Shown here piece after piece: positions 1 to 11,612 of a DNA stretch of 64,000 nucleotides; within the stretch, counting starts at the first letter, position 1; the number at the start of each line of letters is the position of its first letter. A program made the translations under genes and the position numbers. The notes under the pieces were generated by a model that worked only from the letters and a program-made list of their open reading frames with translations, was not told where the DNA came from and did no database searches. The stretch comes from Dromaius novaehollandiae (lineage: Eukaryota > Chordata > Aves > Casuariiformes > Dromaiidae): NCBI RefSeq assembly GCF_036370855.1, contig NC_088112.1, forward strand, positions 13,508,469 to 13,572,468, given 5' to 3'.

Positions 1-2726
1 CCATAACAAACTACCAAGTAAGCTGCCATGGCTAATTCTTCTTTACATTCTTTTAACTGCTTTCAAAACTTCTAACTGCATCCCAGACATTTCACATTTT
101 CAATCTAGCTGAAAAATTCTGTATGGCCCATCTGATGAAGGCAGGCATGTCAAACATCTAAGTGCAGATTGTGTGTCGTAGTGACAAATATGTTCCCTTG
201 GTGTAGGAAAAGGGCCAGAAGGTACAAAGGGAGAGAGAGTAATCTATTTATAACTTTTACAATGCCTTGTAAGAGGAGATCTTGGGAACTCTTCTCCTGA
301 GGTGGCTGATTGTGCTCTCTCTGATGTGGACTCTGCTAAGTATGGGTAGGAATCCTATTACTGACCACTACAAAGAACTGTGTGGTTTAGTTCAGAATAT
401 AAAATTCGTATTATGAATGCTGTATGGGGGTAGAGAGGGGAACGAGGTAATATTAGCCTTCTGAAGAAGAGGAGACTGTCATAAATAATGCAACAGTGGC
501 TCTCCGTGAGTCACACAAATGGATGGAATTTAAGATTCCTTTCCCAGGGATAAGGTCATCCATAGGAATGCTTTGCATTTCTGTAGCACTTCCCAGGTAC
601 AGGTCTGAGAGCACTATGAAGACTAAAAAGGGCAGAGGTTATTACAGAAGCTGAGAGATTGGCATATTTGCTATATCAACACCCCGGATCCAGATGTGGG
701 AAAGGACAAGGAAAGGAAGGAAGGCAAAACAGAGATGACTGCTTAGTTGGCACATACTGGGACAGCATACAGCCTAGCTCTGCCCCCTGGGTTTGTCCTT
801 TCATCATTAGGCTGAAGTTCTTTCCCTTTAGACTTCCATTAGTGGCCTGTGGCCAGTGCTGAGGCCTGATTCCGTATAAACCTCCATGGGCTCTCCAAGC
901 TCTGATTCTACAGCTTTCCCCTTTGTCATCTTCTCCTTGAAATGCTGAGTTTTACCGTACGTCAGAAGTCTGCAGTTTCTTACCTTGCCCACTTACAAAA
1001 GAAAATCTTCCACGTATAGCCCAGGATATCCATACTGATCAGATAGTTAGTTGTTTGCCTAGGCTTTGTCTTGGTACTAACACAGACGTCTATGAAGGAC
1101 AGATGGAAGTTTATATCAGTGACTTTGTCCCCAAAAAGGGTTTTTGAAAAAATCCAGGGACATTTGGTATCTAAAAGCAGCCACTGTATCCTTAGAGCTA
1201 TTAGTGTCATTAGCAACGATTTTGTCAAGGGGAATGGTCTAGTACTGCATGGCACCGTGCCGTGAATAGCAAAGCTGGATCCTAAAGGCAGCTTTTGCAC
1301 CCCAGGTGTTTTCTGCATGGACCTGATGGCCCATGGCGTCCCTTCTCAGCATCTGTTTTGAACCTTCCCAGGCAAAGCCTCCTGGGAGAGCTGCTCTCTG
1401 GGCACCTCAGACATATCCTGATTGCCACCTCACGACGGTGGCCGGGGAGGGCAGGCAGCATTGCCGGCACCATCGTTCCTGAGAGGCTGAGCACCCTTGG
1501 GCAAAGCTGCCTGCTGACCACTGAGATAATGTTGAGTGCACCTCCTAATGACAATCTTCTGTCCCTTCAAGATACAGAAGCTAGTAGTATGTGCGCTGCT
1601 TCATTGATGTACAACTTTCACCATAACAAGCACCAAGAGGTCAGCGCTGGACACAGAAACTATGACTCGCTAAGAGAAAAACATAACTCCATGGGCTGAG
1701 AGAATGGACCTCAGCAGAGTCCCATCAGCTGTGGCCCCAGACTGTGGCAGCTGCATGCTGATACAATTTTTATGTGAGTTTTGGGTAGAAAATCAGAATT
1801 TCTGTTGCTTTTTTTTAGCTTGTGTTAACAGCACCATCAGTGAAGTGGCAACACACCTTTAGGTTAAAAAAAAATCCTTGATGGTCTTTGCTAATGCCAT
1901 CTGCAACAGTTCGTAACTTTGTGAAAAAATAAAAGGATATTATTTTCAGACAAGGTTATAACTTGCTTCTTCCTATGGAACTGAGTCTATAAAACTATTT
2001 TACTAAGAATAAGCATTTGACCCAGGAGAGAACTGTAAGTAAACTCTAGTAACACAATGTGCTTTAGAAAAAACAGTATTTTTCTGGCCCTTGATCTCGC
2101 TCAGTCTTAAGCCAATTTTGGCAGGTACTGCTGTATTAAGTGGTCAGTACCCTGTAGTGGTCACACACTGTTTTACTGGAGGTCTGACAGCAACTATAGG
2201 AGAGATAAAATTAACCCCTCGACTCCAATGGCTACAATGGATCTTATTGCCCACAGCAGAGAACGTATCAAGAATTTCTAGCTCTCAGCCTCATGGGGTT
2301 AATGGCAATCTGTTGCTGATTTCCCTGGACAATCAGAGTAGCAAACACTGGGTTTTTTAATGAGCCCCAGAGGACAATACTGGCACACAAGGCTGTGAAG
2401 ATCTGGACAAACCAAGGAAAAGCAAAATGAAAACAAACATGGACGTTTATTTTCCTAACTCACCAGTTGCAAACAAAATTTCATTTAATAAACCATGAAA
2501 TGATTCACAGAGTTTCTGTATATTATTGTAAGAGCAGCTGGGTAATGTAAAAGTTACTTTCCCTCCTCCTTGTTATGCCGTCCCATATCCAGTTCTCATC
2601 CAGACAAAGCTGTATTTATTTATGTGTTAATATATTTATCATCTTACTCCTTTCCATACTATACTGAAATGAGTTTGGTTGTGACTTGAGTCATCATCAT
2701 GTGTAGGGGATCCAACACAGAGCAAA
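1..2726. other. Intergenic DNA 3' of EBF1, no gene seen
   Basis: No splice-consistent coding sequence was found. A GC-richer patch at about 1290-1510 opens a 134-codon frame on the plus strand and overlapping frames on the minus strand, but the peptides have no family resemblance. The rest is ordinary AT-rich sequence. Confidence 0.7.
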
Positions 2727-2841
2727 ATCGTAGAATGGCTGAGTCGGAAGGGACATCTGGAGGTCTTTGGTCCAATCCCGCTCACCCCCACTCAAAGCAA
2801 AGCCAACTTCAAAATTACATTAGGTTGCTCATAACACAGCA
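2727..2841 (-). mobile_element. CR1 LINE 3'-end fragment
   Basis: The plus strand reads TCGTAGAATGGCTGAGTCGG, then AAGGGACATCTGGAGGTC, TGGTCCAATCCC and ACTCAAAGCAAAGCCAACTT, followed by ATTAGGTTGCTCA. This is the reverse complement of the CR1 3' UTR, whose 3' end carries ATTCTATG-type repeats. The element is therefore on the minus strand and severely 5'-truncated, as most CR1 copies are. The divergence looks moderate. Confidence 0.85.
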
Positions 2842-5468
2842 TGAAGGAAAAGCTTTTTCTGGTCATAGAATGGGCCAGATTTTCTGCTGAACCAGTTAGA
2901 GAAAGCAGTTAGCCGAGTTTCAGTTTGCTTTTTCTTCCTCTGTATCTGAAACAAACGGGAATTTACATAAATGTTTTCCAGTTATCCTGAGGAAAAAAAT
3001 CAGCATGCATTTCCTATATCAGGAAATTATCCCTACTCAGAGGAACAGATTAAAAAAGTTTTGAATTTAAGCATGTGCTTGAGTCCCACTGTGGAAAACG
3101 AGCACATGCTTTGAGTTAATCTCCTACCAAAGTACTTTCCTGATTCAGGATGACATACCGCTTGTGAACAATTTTTCTTGTACACATCCTTGATGCATAC
3201 ATAATGCTTGGTACCTGTTTTTTTACTGATGCCCCCTGTTTTGTTTTTGCTCCTTGATTGGATGAATATAAGCTAGTAGAAAGGGCAATAAATCAAGAGA
3301 GATTTCAAGATGGCAGAGAAAACCTTGTCATTGTAAATCTATAAGCTTACACAAGATATCTGCAAGACTTTTCTGGCTTTCGGTAAACCAAAAATTGTAT
3401 TGAACGAATTCATGGATTTCCCTTGATCATATGTTCGCACAACTTGTAGTATTTTATTAAAGCTGGTTTGTAACAAGCTGCTCACTAGAACCCATGAATG
3501 TCAGCTTTGTCTCACATTTTATAAGGTTGCTTTGAATTATGATAGAACAATTAATTGCATTCCAGCATGATGAGGTTCTTCTTTCAGGACTTCCCTCATT
3601 GCCAAAAATGCAAGCATATCTATTTAAAACAATACAATTACTATTGCAATTAAAGTAGCTTTTTAAAAATTATTTCTAGAATCTTTCAGCCAGCATCTCT
3701 GAAACTTCCCTGTAGGAGTAGATCAATGGCCGTGTTTGTAACAGTTCTGTGTACCTGAAAATATGAGATACTGATCTGATTGTATGCTACTGAAACCTAT
3801 TCCTACACATCTGGGCATATGAGATAGTGGAAGAGATAGTCTCATGCTCCCTTTTTAAACACATACTAATCCCGTTGGGCTGAGAAATGAAGTGGAAGGG
3901 AATTGCTGCTATGTGGCAAATTCGGATATGCATCGCCAAGGCAGTAACACCTGTGATTTCATGCACAATGGCAAATGAATGACCAATTAGCAAGAGGGAC
4001 AGTGTAATGTGGCACTGTAATTATGCTCATTAATGGCACTGCAGGATTATATCTCCACTCAGTGGTTTCTGTGTTTTGGAAGGGAGTACAGCACAGCTGA
4101 AATGCAGCAAATGAGAATGGTTTTAGTAGGGATGAGAGTGAAAAGGAACTTAGGAGTGTTTTTCAACCTGTAGCCAGTAAATTGACAGAGATCCACAGAC
4201 TAAAAGGTCTCTGAAAGGCAACTGTTGTCAATAAACTTGAACTGCTGTTGGTTTTCAACTCAGGAAGCATGTAAGAGTCCTGGGAACTCTGTAGATATGT
4301 CTCAGAACAGCAGAAAAGGACTTGGCCCGTTTGCAAGTGCTGGATGTGGTGACAGCAGAGCTGGGTTCAGCTGGGGTCCAATCCCAGGACAGGCAGCAAG
4401 AATAGGTGTGTGAATGTCACACCATGTGTCAGTGAGGATGTTCCCTGGTGTCTTTCTTTTTAACAAATCCAATAACATTTCACAATAACTGTGTTCATCA
4501 CTTTATGCTTGAAGCTGTGCTGCTTGCAGTAATGCACTGAAACTCAGGCTCCAAGTTGCTGAGACGTATCCATGTCCACACTGCGCCTGCGGTGTTGTAT
4601 CTTGCCAGGTACTGGGGTTTCGGTTTGGTCCCTGTGCTGAAGTACATCATCACATCAGGGTTTGAAGGCCTTACTAGGAACAGTTTGGTCAATGTCTGCC
4701 CTTCTATAGTGTAGCTTCCCTACTTTGCTCTGAAATACCTGGCCTGCACAAATTCAGCAGATAGATTGTGAGATAAAATGGACCAGTAGTTTAATCCAGT
4801 TTTATAGACCCCCAGCAACCAACTCACAGAAGACTTTTACCTGATCTGTTTGTTTGGAATCACAGTTCACATCACAGTTTCCTTGGGCAATTTCCAGCTG
4901 TGCTGGTCGGCAAATAGAGACCACTATCTGCCCAATGGACTGGGATCAAATAACGTGCTGGCAACTTTGGAGACTCTCAAACCTTGTGAAGGAGCAGCAG
5001 TAACCTTCACAATTCTCAGTCAGCCAAATGACAGTGAGAAAACTTTTCTGGCTCTCCATGTTCACCTTTAATTTAATTTTTAAATATTTAGTAAACACAA
5101 TTGTAGGGCTTCTCATTAACTTTGGAATCTTATAGTCATAATTTTTGATACACAACATTACTTACCAATTAGCTTGTCTTGTTCGTTTAAATTTCTTCGC
5201 TCATATTTTAATGGGAGCTAATGATGCCTTTGTTGACTTATTTAATGTTATGTAAATGTGGCTATAAACTGTGAATGGTTTAAAGAGCAGCTCTTTTTTG
5301 CTTACTCGTCAGTTTTCGGAGAATGTTTGGCATTCTCACAATCTGCACACATCACCCTGATAAACAGGAGTAACTAAGGAGGCAAATAATAATAATTTTG
5401 TAAGATAAGCAGCAAAAAGTATTCAGTGTGAAATTTGATTTTGCCTCTTTACTGATGATTACTCTGTC
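2842..5468. other. Intergenic DNA, no gene seen
   Basis: Apart from the palindromic fragment at 3060-3150, nothing was recognised. Reading frames here are below 75 codons and unsupported. Confidence 0.65.
3060..3150. repeat. Palindromic MITE-like fragment (AAGCATGTGCTT / AGCACATGCTTT)
   Basis: AAGCATGTGCTTGAGTCCCA is followed 14 bases later by GAGCACATGCTTTGAG and then TTTCCTGATTCAGGA. The same core and the CTGATTCAG terminus occur at 16823-16950 and 43072-43261, so this is a degraded member of a dispersed palindromic family common in sauropsid genomes. Confidence 0.5.
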
Positions 5469-5513
5469 CTTTCTTTCTTTCTTTTTTTTTTTTTTTTTCT
5501 TTTTTTTTTTTTT
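5469..5513. repeat. T-rich tract (TTTC then poly-T)
   Basis: Three CTTT units run into two long T runs split by one C, about 45 bases in all. It could be the tail of a minus-strand retroposon, but the flanking sequence shows none. Confidence 0.85.
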
Positions 5514-5705
5514 GGAGCCTAAGGGGACTTTGTGGAAGCTAATCTAGTTTATCATGATATTAAGGAACTGTTAAATATAGGTGGATGTCGAGATGCTACT
5601 ACACTCAGGTCACCAGCTCATGAGGACACCTTGTTTAATTTTGCCTCACAGAATAGAGCCACTCAGGTGTATAGTTATACATAGACATTTAGTTCAATGC
5701 GCAGT

Positions 5706-5801
5706 TCATGTCACACAGATACACATACACATAGGTTTATATGAAAAATATACACACAGAAAGACATGTATGATACACACACATGCATGCATGTGTGTGA
5801 T
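5706..5801. repeat. Imperfect CA-rich microsatellite with 24-bp perfect palindrome
   Basis: CACACA and ACATACACA units lead to a perfect palindrome at 5776-5799 centred on ATGCATGCAT and ending in TGTGTGTG. The tract alternates purine and pyrimidine, which favours Z-DNA or cruciform structure. Confidence 0.8.
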
Positions 5802-8800
5802 AGATGAATAGTTATCTCTATTAAAAATGTATTGTTATTAAACACAGCATTTACTCTTGCAAGCATCTCTGACATTTAGCTCTCTGGAGAAAGCAAAGCA
5901 GCATATTCAGTACCTCCCCACTTCTCTACAACTTGGTACTGCTTCTCTTTGCTTCTTTTTCACCATGTTTTACTGGCTACTAAAGGTCAGCCAGAGGGGA
6001 TTCTTAGAAACTTAGAACCAGCCAGTGTAGTCAGTATTTGGTTACAATTACACTGTTGCATGTAAAAGCTGTTCTGGTTGCTAATGAGTTGAAGGTGGGG
6101 AGAAGGGAGGCTTATGAAACTCTTCAGTGATGAGTTTGTAACCAATTGAGCACTGGTTTTTCAAATCTGATGATAATGCTTTGAAAATGCACTTCAAACA
6201 TATCGTAGAAAATTTAAATATTTAAATATTCATTTATTCTAATTTTCTTTTTGATAGGTACCAACCACTACTCATACATTTCAACAGCTATGAAGATCTA
6301 CAGAACACTGTCTATCAATGTGGATTTTAACACAATTCACTGTAAATTAAGGAATGATTTTCAGCTTCTTATCAATGTTTCAGGAACTCCTTTAATAAGT
6401 TTGATATTTAACAATTGGGGGCTGAGATGGAGCACTTCAAACAATGAATGAACAAGTTATACCTCCTATTCCAATATAGATCTATTCTAAAGACTGGCGA
6501 GCATGTGGTTGTCTTTCTCTAGAACAGATGCTATTTTTACCAATGTGGACTTACTCAGATGTCAGGTATAAAAGTACATTCCAGATAAACTCTTACAAAT
6601 TCTTCAAGGATTTGACTTAAAAAAAAAAAATTCAAGCAGATGTGACATTCAATTTATCTACACATTTTATATGACATATATAATAGCAAAACACAATATT
6701 TTGTTGTTAGACTATGTCCTGCAGTATTTTTTTCAAGAGTTTTATAGGTTTCCCACCCTAGTAGTCATATCATAATGAAAGTAATATTACCATATTGCTT
6801 TGCCATATTGTCACTGTTAGAGAAACAAGTTTAGTGCAGGAGATGTCAGTGAAATTATAATAATGCTATCTTTGATTCCCAGTAAATTGTTTCTCAGATT
6901 TTTGCTTTCTTATGACAATTGTCAATTCTTTTATATGCACTTTCAAACTTTCACACTGCTTTTTGCTGAGGATGTTATTCTGCTGATCACTGAAAACATA
7001 CTTTATTTTTTGATTTAGTATGGCAAGCAACAAACACATCTGCGTATTTGATTAGCAGAAGTGTGGGTATATGCATGTATTCTTTTCTTTGCTTAATTGT
7101 TTGGCATTAGACGCGTTCAAAAGCTCTTGTCGAATGCAGAGTGGTGCTATTAGTTTGACTGGTATGAAGTTTAGCTTAACAGCATCCATTTGCAGAAGCC
7201 ACAGTATTCATCACTCGTAGGCTTTGACACTCATCCCAAATGAGTGATGCTGAATCCCTTATATCATATCCCAGCACTATCCCTATTGAACAAGCTGTAA
7301 ATTCTTAAAACCATTTTGGCATAAGTAGACATTCTAAGTTGTGTTGATATATTTAAGTCTCTCGTGAATGCAATAGAAGTTATGCTGGTATGATATTCAG
7401 TCCTATAATTACTGGGAACTATTATCTTGATACCTTCATTGTCTTTTATTTTTTTAACACAGACACAGTGCAAATTGTTGTATGTCGTACATCTTTGGCA
7501 TAATTCCACTTTCACTTCCTTACAAGCTCATTGATTTCTTGGGTGTTTCACTGATGAAAGGTGGCTTTTTCTGACTACATCATCAGTGCAAAATTCTTCA
7601 AGGTGTGTGAAAAGGACTGAGTATAGTAATACTGACTGCAAAACATGAGTGCCTTTTAAAAGGAATGCTATTACAATGAACTATCTATAATTGACATTTA
7701 AAACATATTCCTCTCCCTCCTCTGTTTTCTAATCCAGAAGTTGTTGAGTGTGTAAAAAAAAGGTTTTTCACAAAATACCTTTCTCTCATAATAAGCAGAT
7801 ATTAAATTCTATGGGGGTTACTATTATGATTTCTTGGTGCATGATCTCATTGATAAAGATGACAGAAGGAGGCTTGGATATTGGTTCCTGCAGGCTGTTT
7901 ATTAATCTCTGCGTTGACTGGAAGCAGAAGTTAGAACTACTGTTTCTTGCTCTCAAATTAAACTCATTTTGCCAATCTCAGCTGCCCAGCAGTCACTGGC
8001 AGAACATTATATATTTTTTAGAAAAAACGGAGTCCCGGTGCATGATGAGGAGAAGTCAAGTTCATTTAGCCCACAGTTGAAAGAAAAAGTATCAGGGCTG
8101 TGAATGAACATGCAGATTTTGCAAGGTCCTAGAAGTTCACCTCAATTCAGATCAGTCCCCAGGCTTTTCCTTCTTCAAGCTTGATCTAAGGTATCATAAT
8201 CTCAGAGGTTTTCAAAGTAGAGCAGAAACATTTCATGAAAACAGGGTTCTGTTATGAGACTACTTCTAGCTGCTCCTGCTGAGGCTGAAAGTTAGGAAAT
8301 AACAAATACATCTGGAAGCTTCGTTGAGAGACTAGTGTTGCTGTATCACACTTCGCTTCAAAGAGAGGGGTGAAAGAGTGTGCAGAGGAGGAGTCTGATG
8401 ACCAATGAGATGTACCATAGATCACAGCAAATACAGACTATGTAGCCTACTTAGGTTACTTGCTGGTCCTAACCATGCCTTTTGTGCTGACACTTACCTT
8501 GTGAGCACTCTGTAGATACACTAGCAGTCAGGGAAGGGGAGAGAGAAGGGTTTATTTTCTTGCAGGCAGGTAGAAGTGAGGGTATATTATAAACACACAC
8601 TCAAAGCACAGAGACAGATAAAAAGACTAAAAAGAAAAATCAACAAGTTACACTGTCAATGCTGAACGAAGCCCTCTAACCATACCCTCCTTCTTTATTT
8701 TTCCCTTCCCTTGTTTGCCATACTTCATCACAGAATTCATTTTTGTCGTGATTTACATTAACTAAATTGTGAAAGGATTATGCACTTGTGCCTTACCAGA

Positions 8801-11520
8801 GCTAGGAATACTCTGTGATTCTAAAATAAGCTGTGTTCAGTATATACACTAAAAAGACACTATTCAATCTTGCTTCTAATTTAGCAAAATGCAGCTGAGA
8901 TCTGCAGCAGGCCCGTACGCTTCAGACCCAGCCCTGCTTAGCCCACTCCATCTGCAGTTGCTGGCAAATGAAACCAGAGGCCATTAAGAAAGCTAATGCT
9001 TAGCCATTTTTGTTGATGGATTCAGCACTAGAACAATATTTTGCAGGGAAGCTGGACAAAAATGCTGTTAGTTCTCATTAGAGATGGAAGAACTTTGTGA
9101 AGCTAGAGGTTTTTGCAAATCAATCATATTGCTTTTTAGGTACGCAAAATGATTTCACAAACCATTTTTTTTCCCTGTCATTGAATTCTCCGAAGGTTTC
9201 CCCCTCCCTATACCATGGATGATTAATAAAAAGGAAAAAAAAATCCAAATGTTTTTCTAGCTCAGGGGAAACCTGTTCCTCGTGTCAGGAAAAGTAATGC
9301 CCACCCTTTAAAAAAACTAGACCTTGCAAAAAATAGCATAGGCTCTTTCACTGTTTTTTTTACTTCTGTTTTTCTTGATTATGGTTTTAATTCTCTCCTC
9401 CTTTTTCTTTGAGGTCACTCTCTGTTCCCAGTTGTCTGCTAGCCCAGGTCCTCTTCTTTTCAGCCATGCTCTCCCCCATCGTAAATTTCCCACTGGGGTT
9501 TCCATTTGAGCCCAATTTCCACTTCCATTTTGTCCATACAAAATGAGTTTGCACGTTTACTAAAACTTATGGGTCCCTAAGTACCATTGTAATAAGGCCT
9601 CCATGGATAAAGTACATATTTTCCAGGAATCCATGGTGCTATTATTATAGCTGAGTACCCAAGCCTCCAGTAAGGGGAAGCTCAAGATGCAGGAGAGGGA
9701 AGGGAATACCAGACGGATTTACTGGGGGTGTAACAGGCCTTCGGAGCCCATAAGACTCCTCATCTCCTGCTCCCTTTCCGCAGTGCTGGCAGCCCCACAC
9801 TTCCAGCAGCTCCTCTTTAGCTGCTCAGTCCTGTCAGCCTAATGCAGCTGATTGGCCCGTGACCAATACATCTGGCACAGGGGGTTTTGGAGCAGAGAAA
9901 GTGCTGCGAATGCCTCTTTTTTCCCCCCATCTTTTGACCCTCCCCTCTAACCTGGCTGAGGGTCTCTCCCAGGAGGGAAGTGTGCCTGTCTCTAGCATAC
10001 GTTAGGCTGGCTTCATGCCATCTGTTGGCATGAGCCTTGCTTACCTGACCCAAAAGGTTAGCACGTAGGAGGCTGGAGAGGTGAAGAGGAATGGACATGC
10101 TTTCATGACATGATAGGATCATGGCCATGCAGTTCAATGGCTTCTTGTCCATTCTCATCAGGGCATCACCCTGTCTACACTGTCACACAAATCCCGTATA
10201 TTCTGCAGTAGCCCTTATGCATTGTCTCTCCTGACACACTGAGGCCATACACATCCTGCTCTGTGATAGCACCGAGCACAAATTGTGGAATGTCGGGTTG
10301 GAACATGCTTCTGCTTTGCAAAATATGCCGTTAAATATTTATTCCAAGTGTATCTGTACCATTGTGTGATTAAACCCTCTCCATTATTCACAGCAATAGA
10401 TCTACTTATCATAATGACATGCTGTCTTTTGAGTATTAAATATCATCTCCAATTTGTTGTTTGAGTTTTTGCTCCCTCTTTTCAAAGATGCCAAGCTATA
10501 ACAGCCTGTTCCTTTACTGAATGAGCTGCTGCTCGTAAGTGAGCAATCAGCATTATCTAAACAAATGAAATATTCTTTGGGGCTCAACAAAATACTTGTT
10601 GGGTTGAAACTAATCTATAGGAAATAAATGGTGTTTGTTAGTCTTTGAGAACACAGAAGAGTTTCAGTTCGCATTACTGTTTCCCGACAGTGCCACCATA
10701 AATGTTCAAGTCTCTAAGATAGAGAGTTGTTATTGTTATCAGATGAGGAGTGCAAAAGAATATGACATTATGCAATTCAGAATTATTATATAACAAGGAA
10801 ATAGACAGGCTACAGAATGCACTCAAAAAAATCTAGTTAAAACGTTCAGTGGATGCTCTTTGGTGGTAGAAGAAACAGCACCGTAAGCCTGGGGCCACAT
10901 TTTCCCAGAATACTCAGAACCCAAATTGCTTCACTGAAGGCAGTGGAAGCTGGTTGGACTCAGCACCCTTGCAAGTTAGTGCAAAATCTGATTTATTGAG
11001 TGGCTGCTTTGCTTTGCATTGTGTGTTTCTCATTATTATTTTTGCAAGCGAAGGCAGGCTGATAGGAGTCCCTCCCTTGAGAATCATGAAAAGAGTGGTC
11101 TTTGATAGCAAAGCCGGCCTGCACTGCCACGGCCCCAAAACTTTAAGAATGCTGCGCCACTTTTAAACCACATAATTTCTCAGAGACCACCATGCAGCTT
11201 TATCATAAAACTTTGATTGAAAACATGCAACATCTTTCATATTACTCCACAGCCCATCTTTGGCCCATTTAACATAACTTCCTGGACAACCACTCACCCA
11301 CTAAATGCTATTTAGAAATAAGCAGCAGACAGCTTGGGCAGTAAACCTGCTAGATTCACTCCTGCATTCCTTCTACCGGTATGTTGCGTGCTTCCTCTTC
11401 TTTCTTTTTTTGTTTCTTATTATTTCCAAAAGGCCATCCTGAAGAGTAACAGGTAAGTTTATGTTTATAGGCTTTCAGAGACCAGATTCCCTGCTAGACT
11501 TTCCAAGCACTAGTGAGAGG
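5802..11520. other. Intergenic DNA, no gene seen
   Basis: Mostly AT-rich sequence. A hairpin-like inverted repeat ATTCATCACTC/GAGTGATGCTGAAT lies at 7206-7255, and an A run at 6619-6630. From 9700 to 10200 it is somewhat richer in GC. No exon or clear transposon was recognised. Confidence 0.65.
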
Positions 11521-11523
11521 AGA

Positions 11524-11612
11524 GCTGGTCCAGTGGTTGGAGACCTGTGAGTGGAGAGACAGTCTTGCTTGACATGAGCCTCCTGTGGGACCTCGGCAAG
11601 TCTTTCAGGCTG
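11524..11612 (+). mobile_element. MIR-like tRNA-derived SINE fragment
   Basis: GGTCCAGTGGTTGGAGACCT, then GTGGGACCTCGGCAAGTCTTTCA, resembles the head and core of MIR-type SINEs (AGTGGTTAGAG ... TGTGACCTTGGGCAAGTCACTT). It is old and diverged. The bases after it (CAAAGGTGTTGAGGCACTTA) look like another old repeat I cannot name. Confidence 0.55.

Noticed and set aside
541-551. Possible EBF autoregulatory site TTCCCAGGGA
   Set aside because: The spacer is one base, while the EBF palindrome (TCCCNNGGGA) needs two. No good match was found in the window by eye.
1295-1699. 134-codon plus-strand frame in a GC-richer patch
   Set aside because: The minus strand is open over the same segment, the peptide shows no domain or family resemblance, and composition explains the openness.
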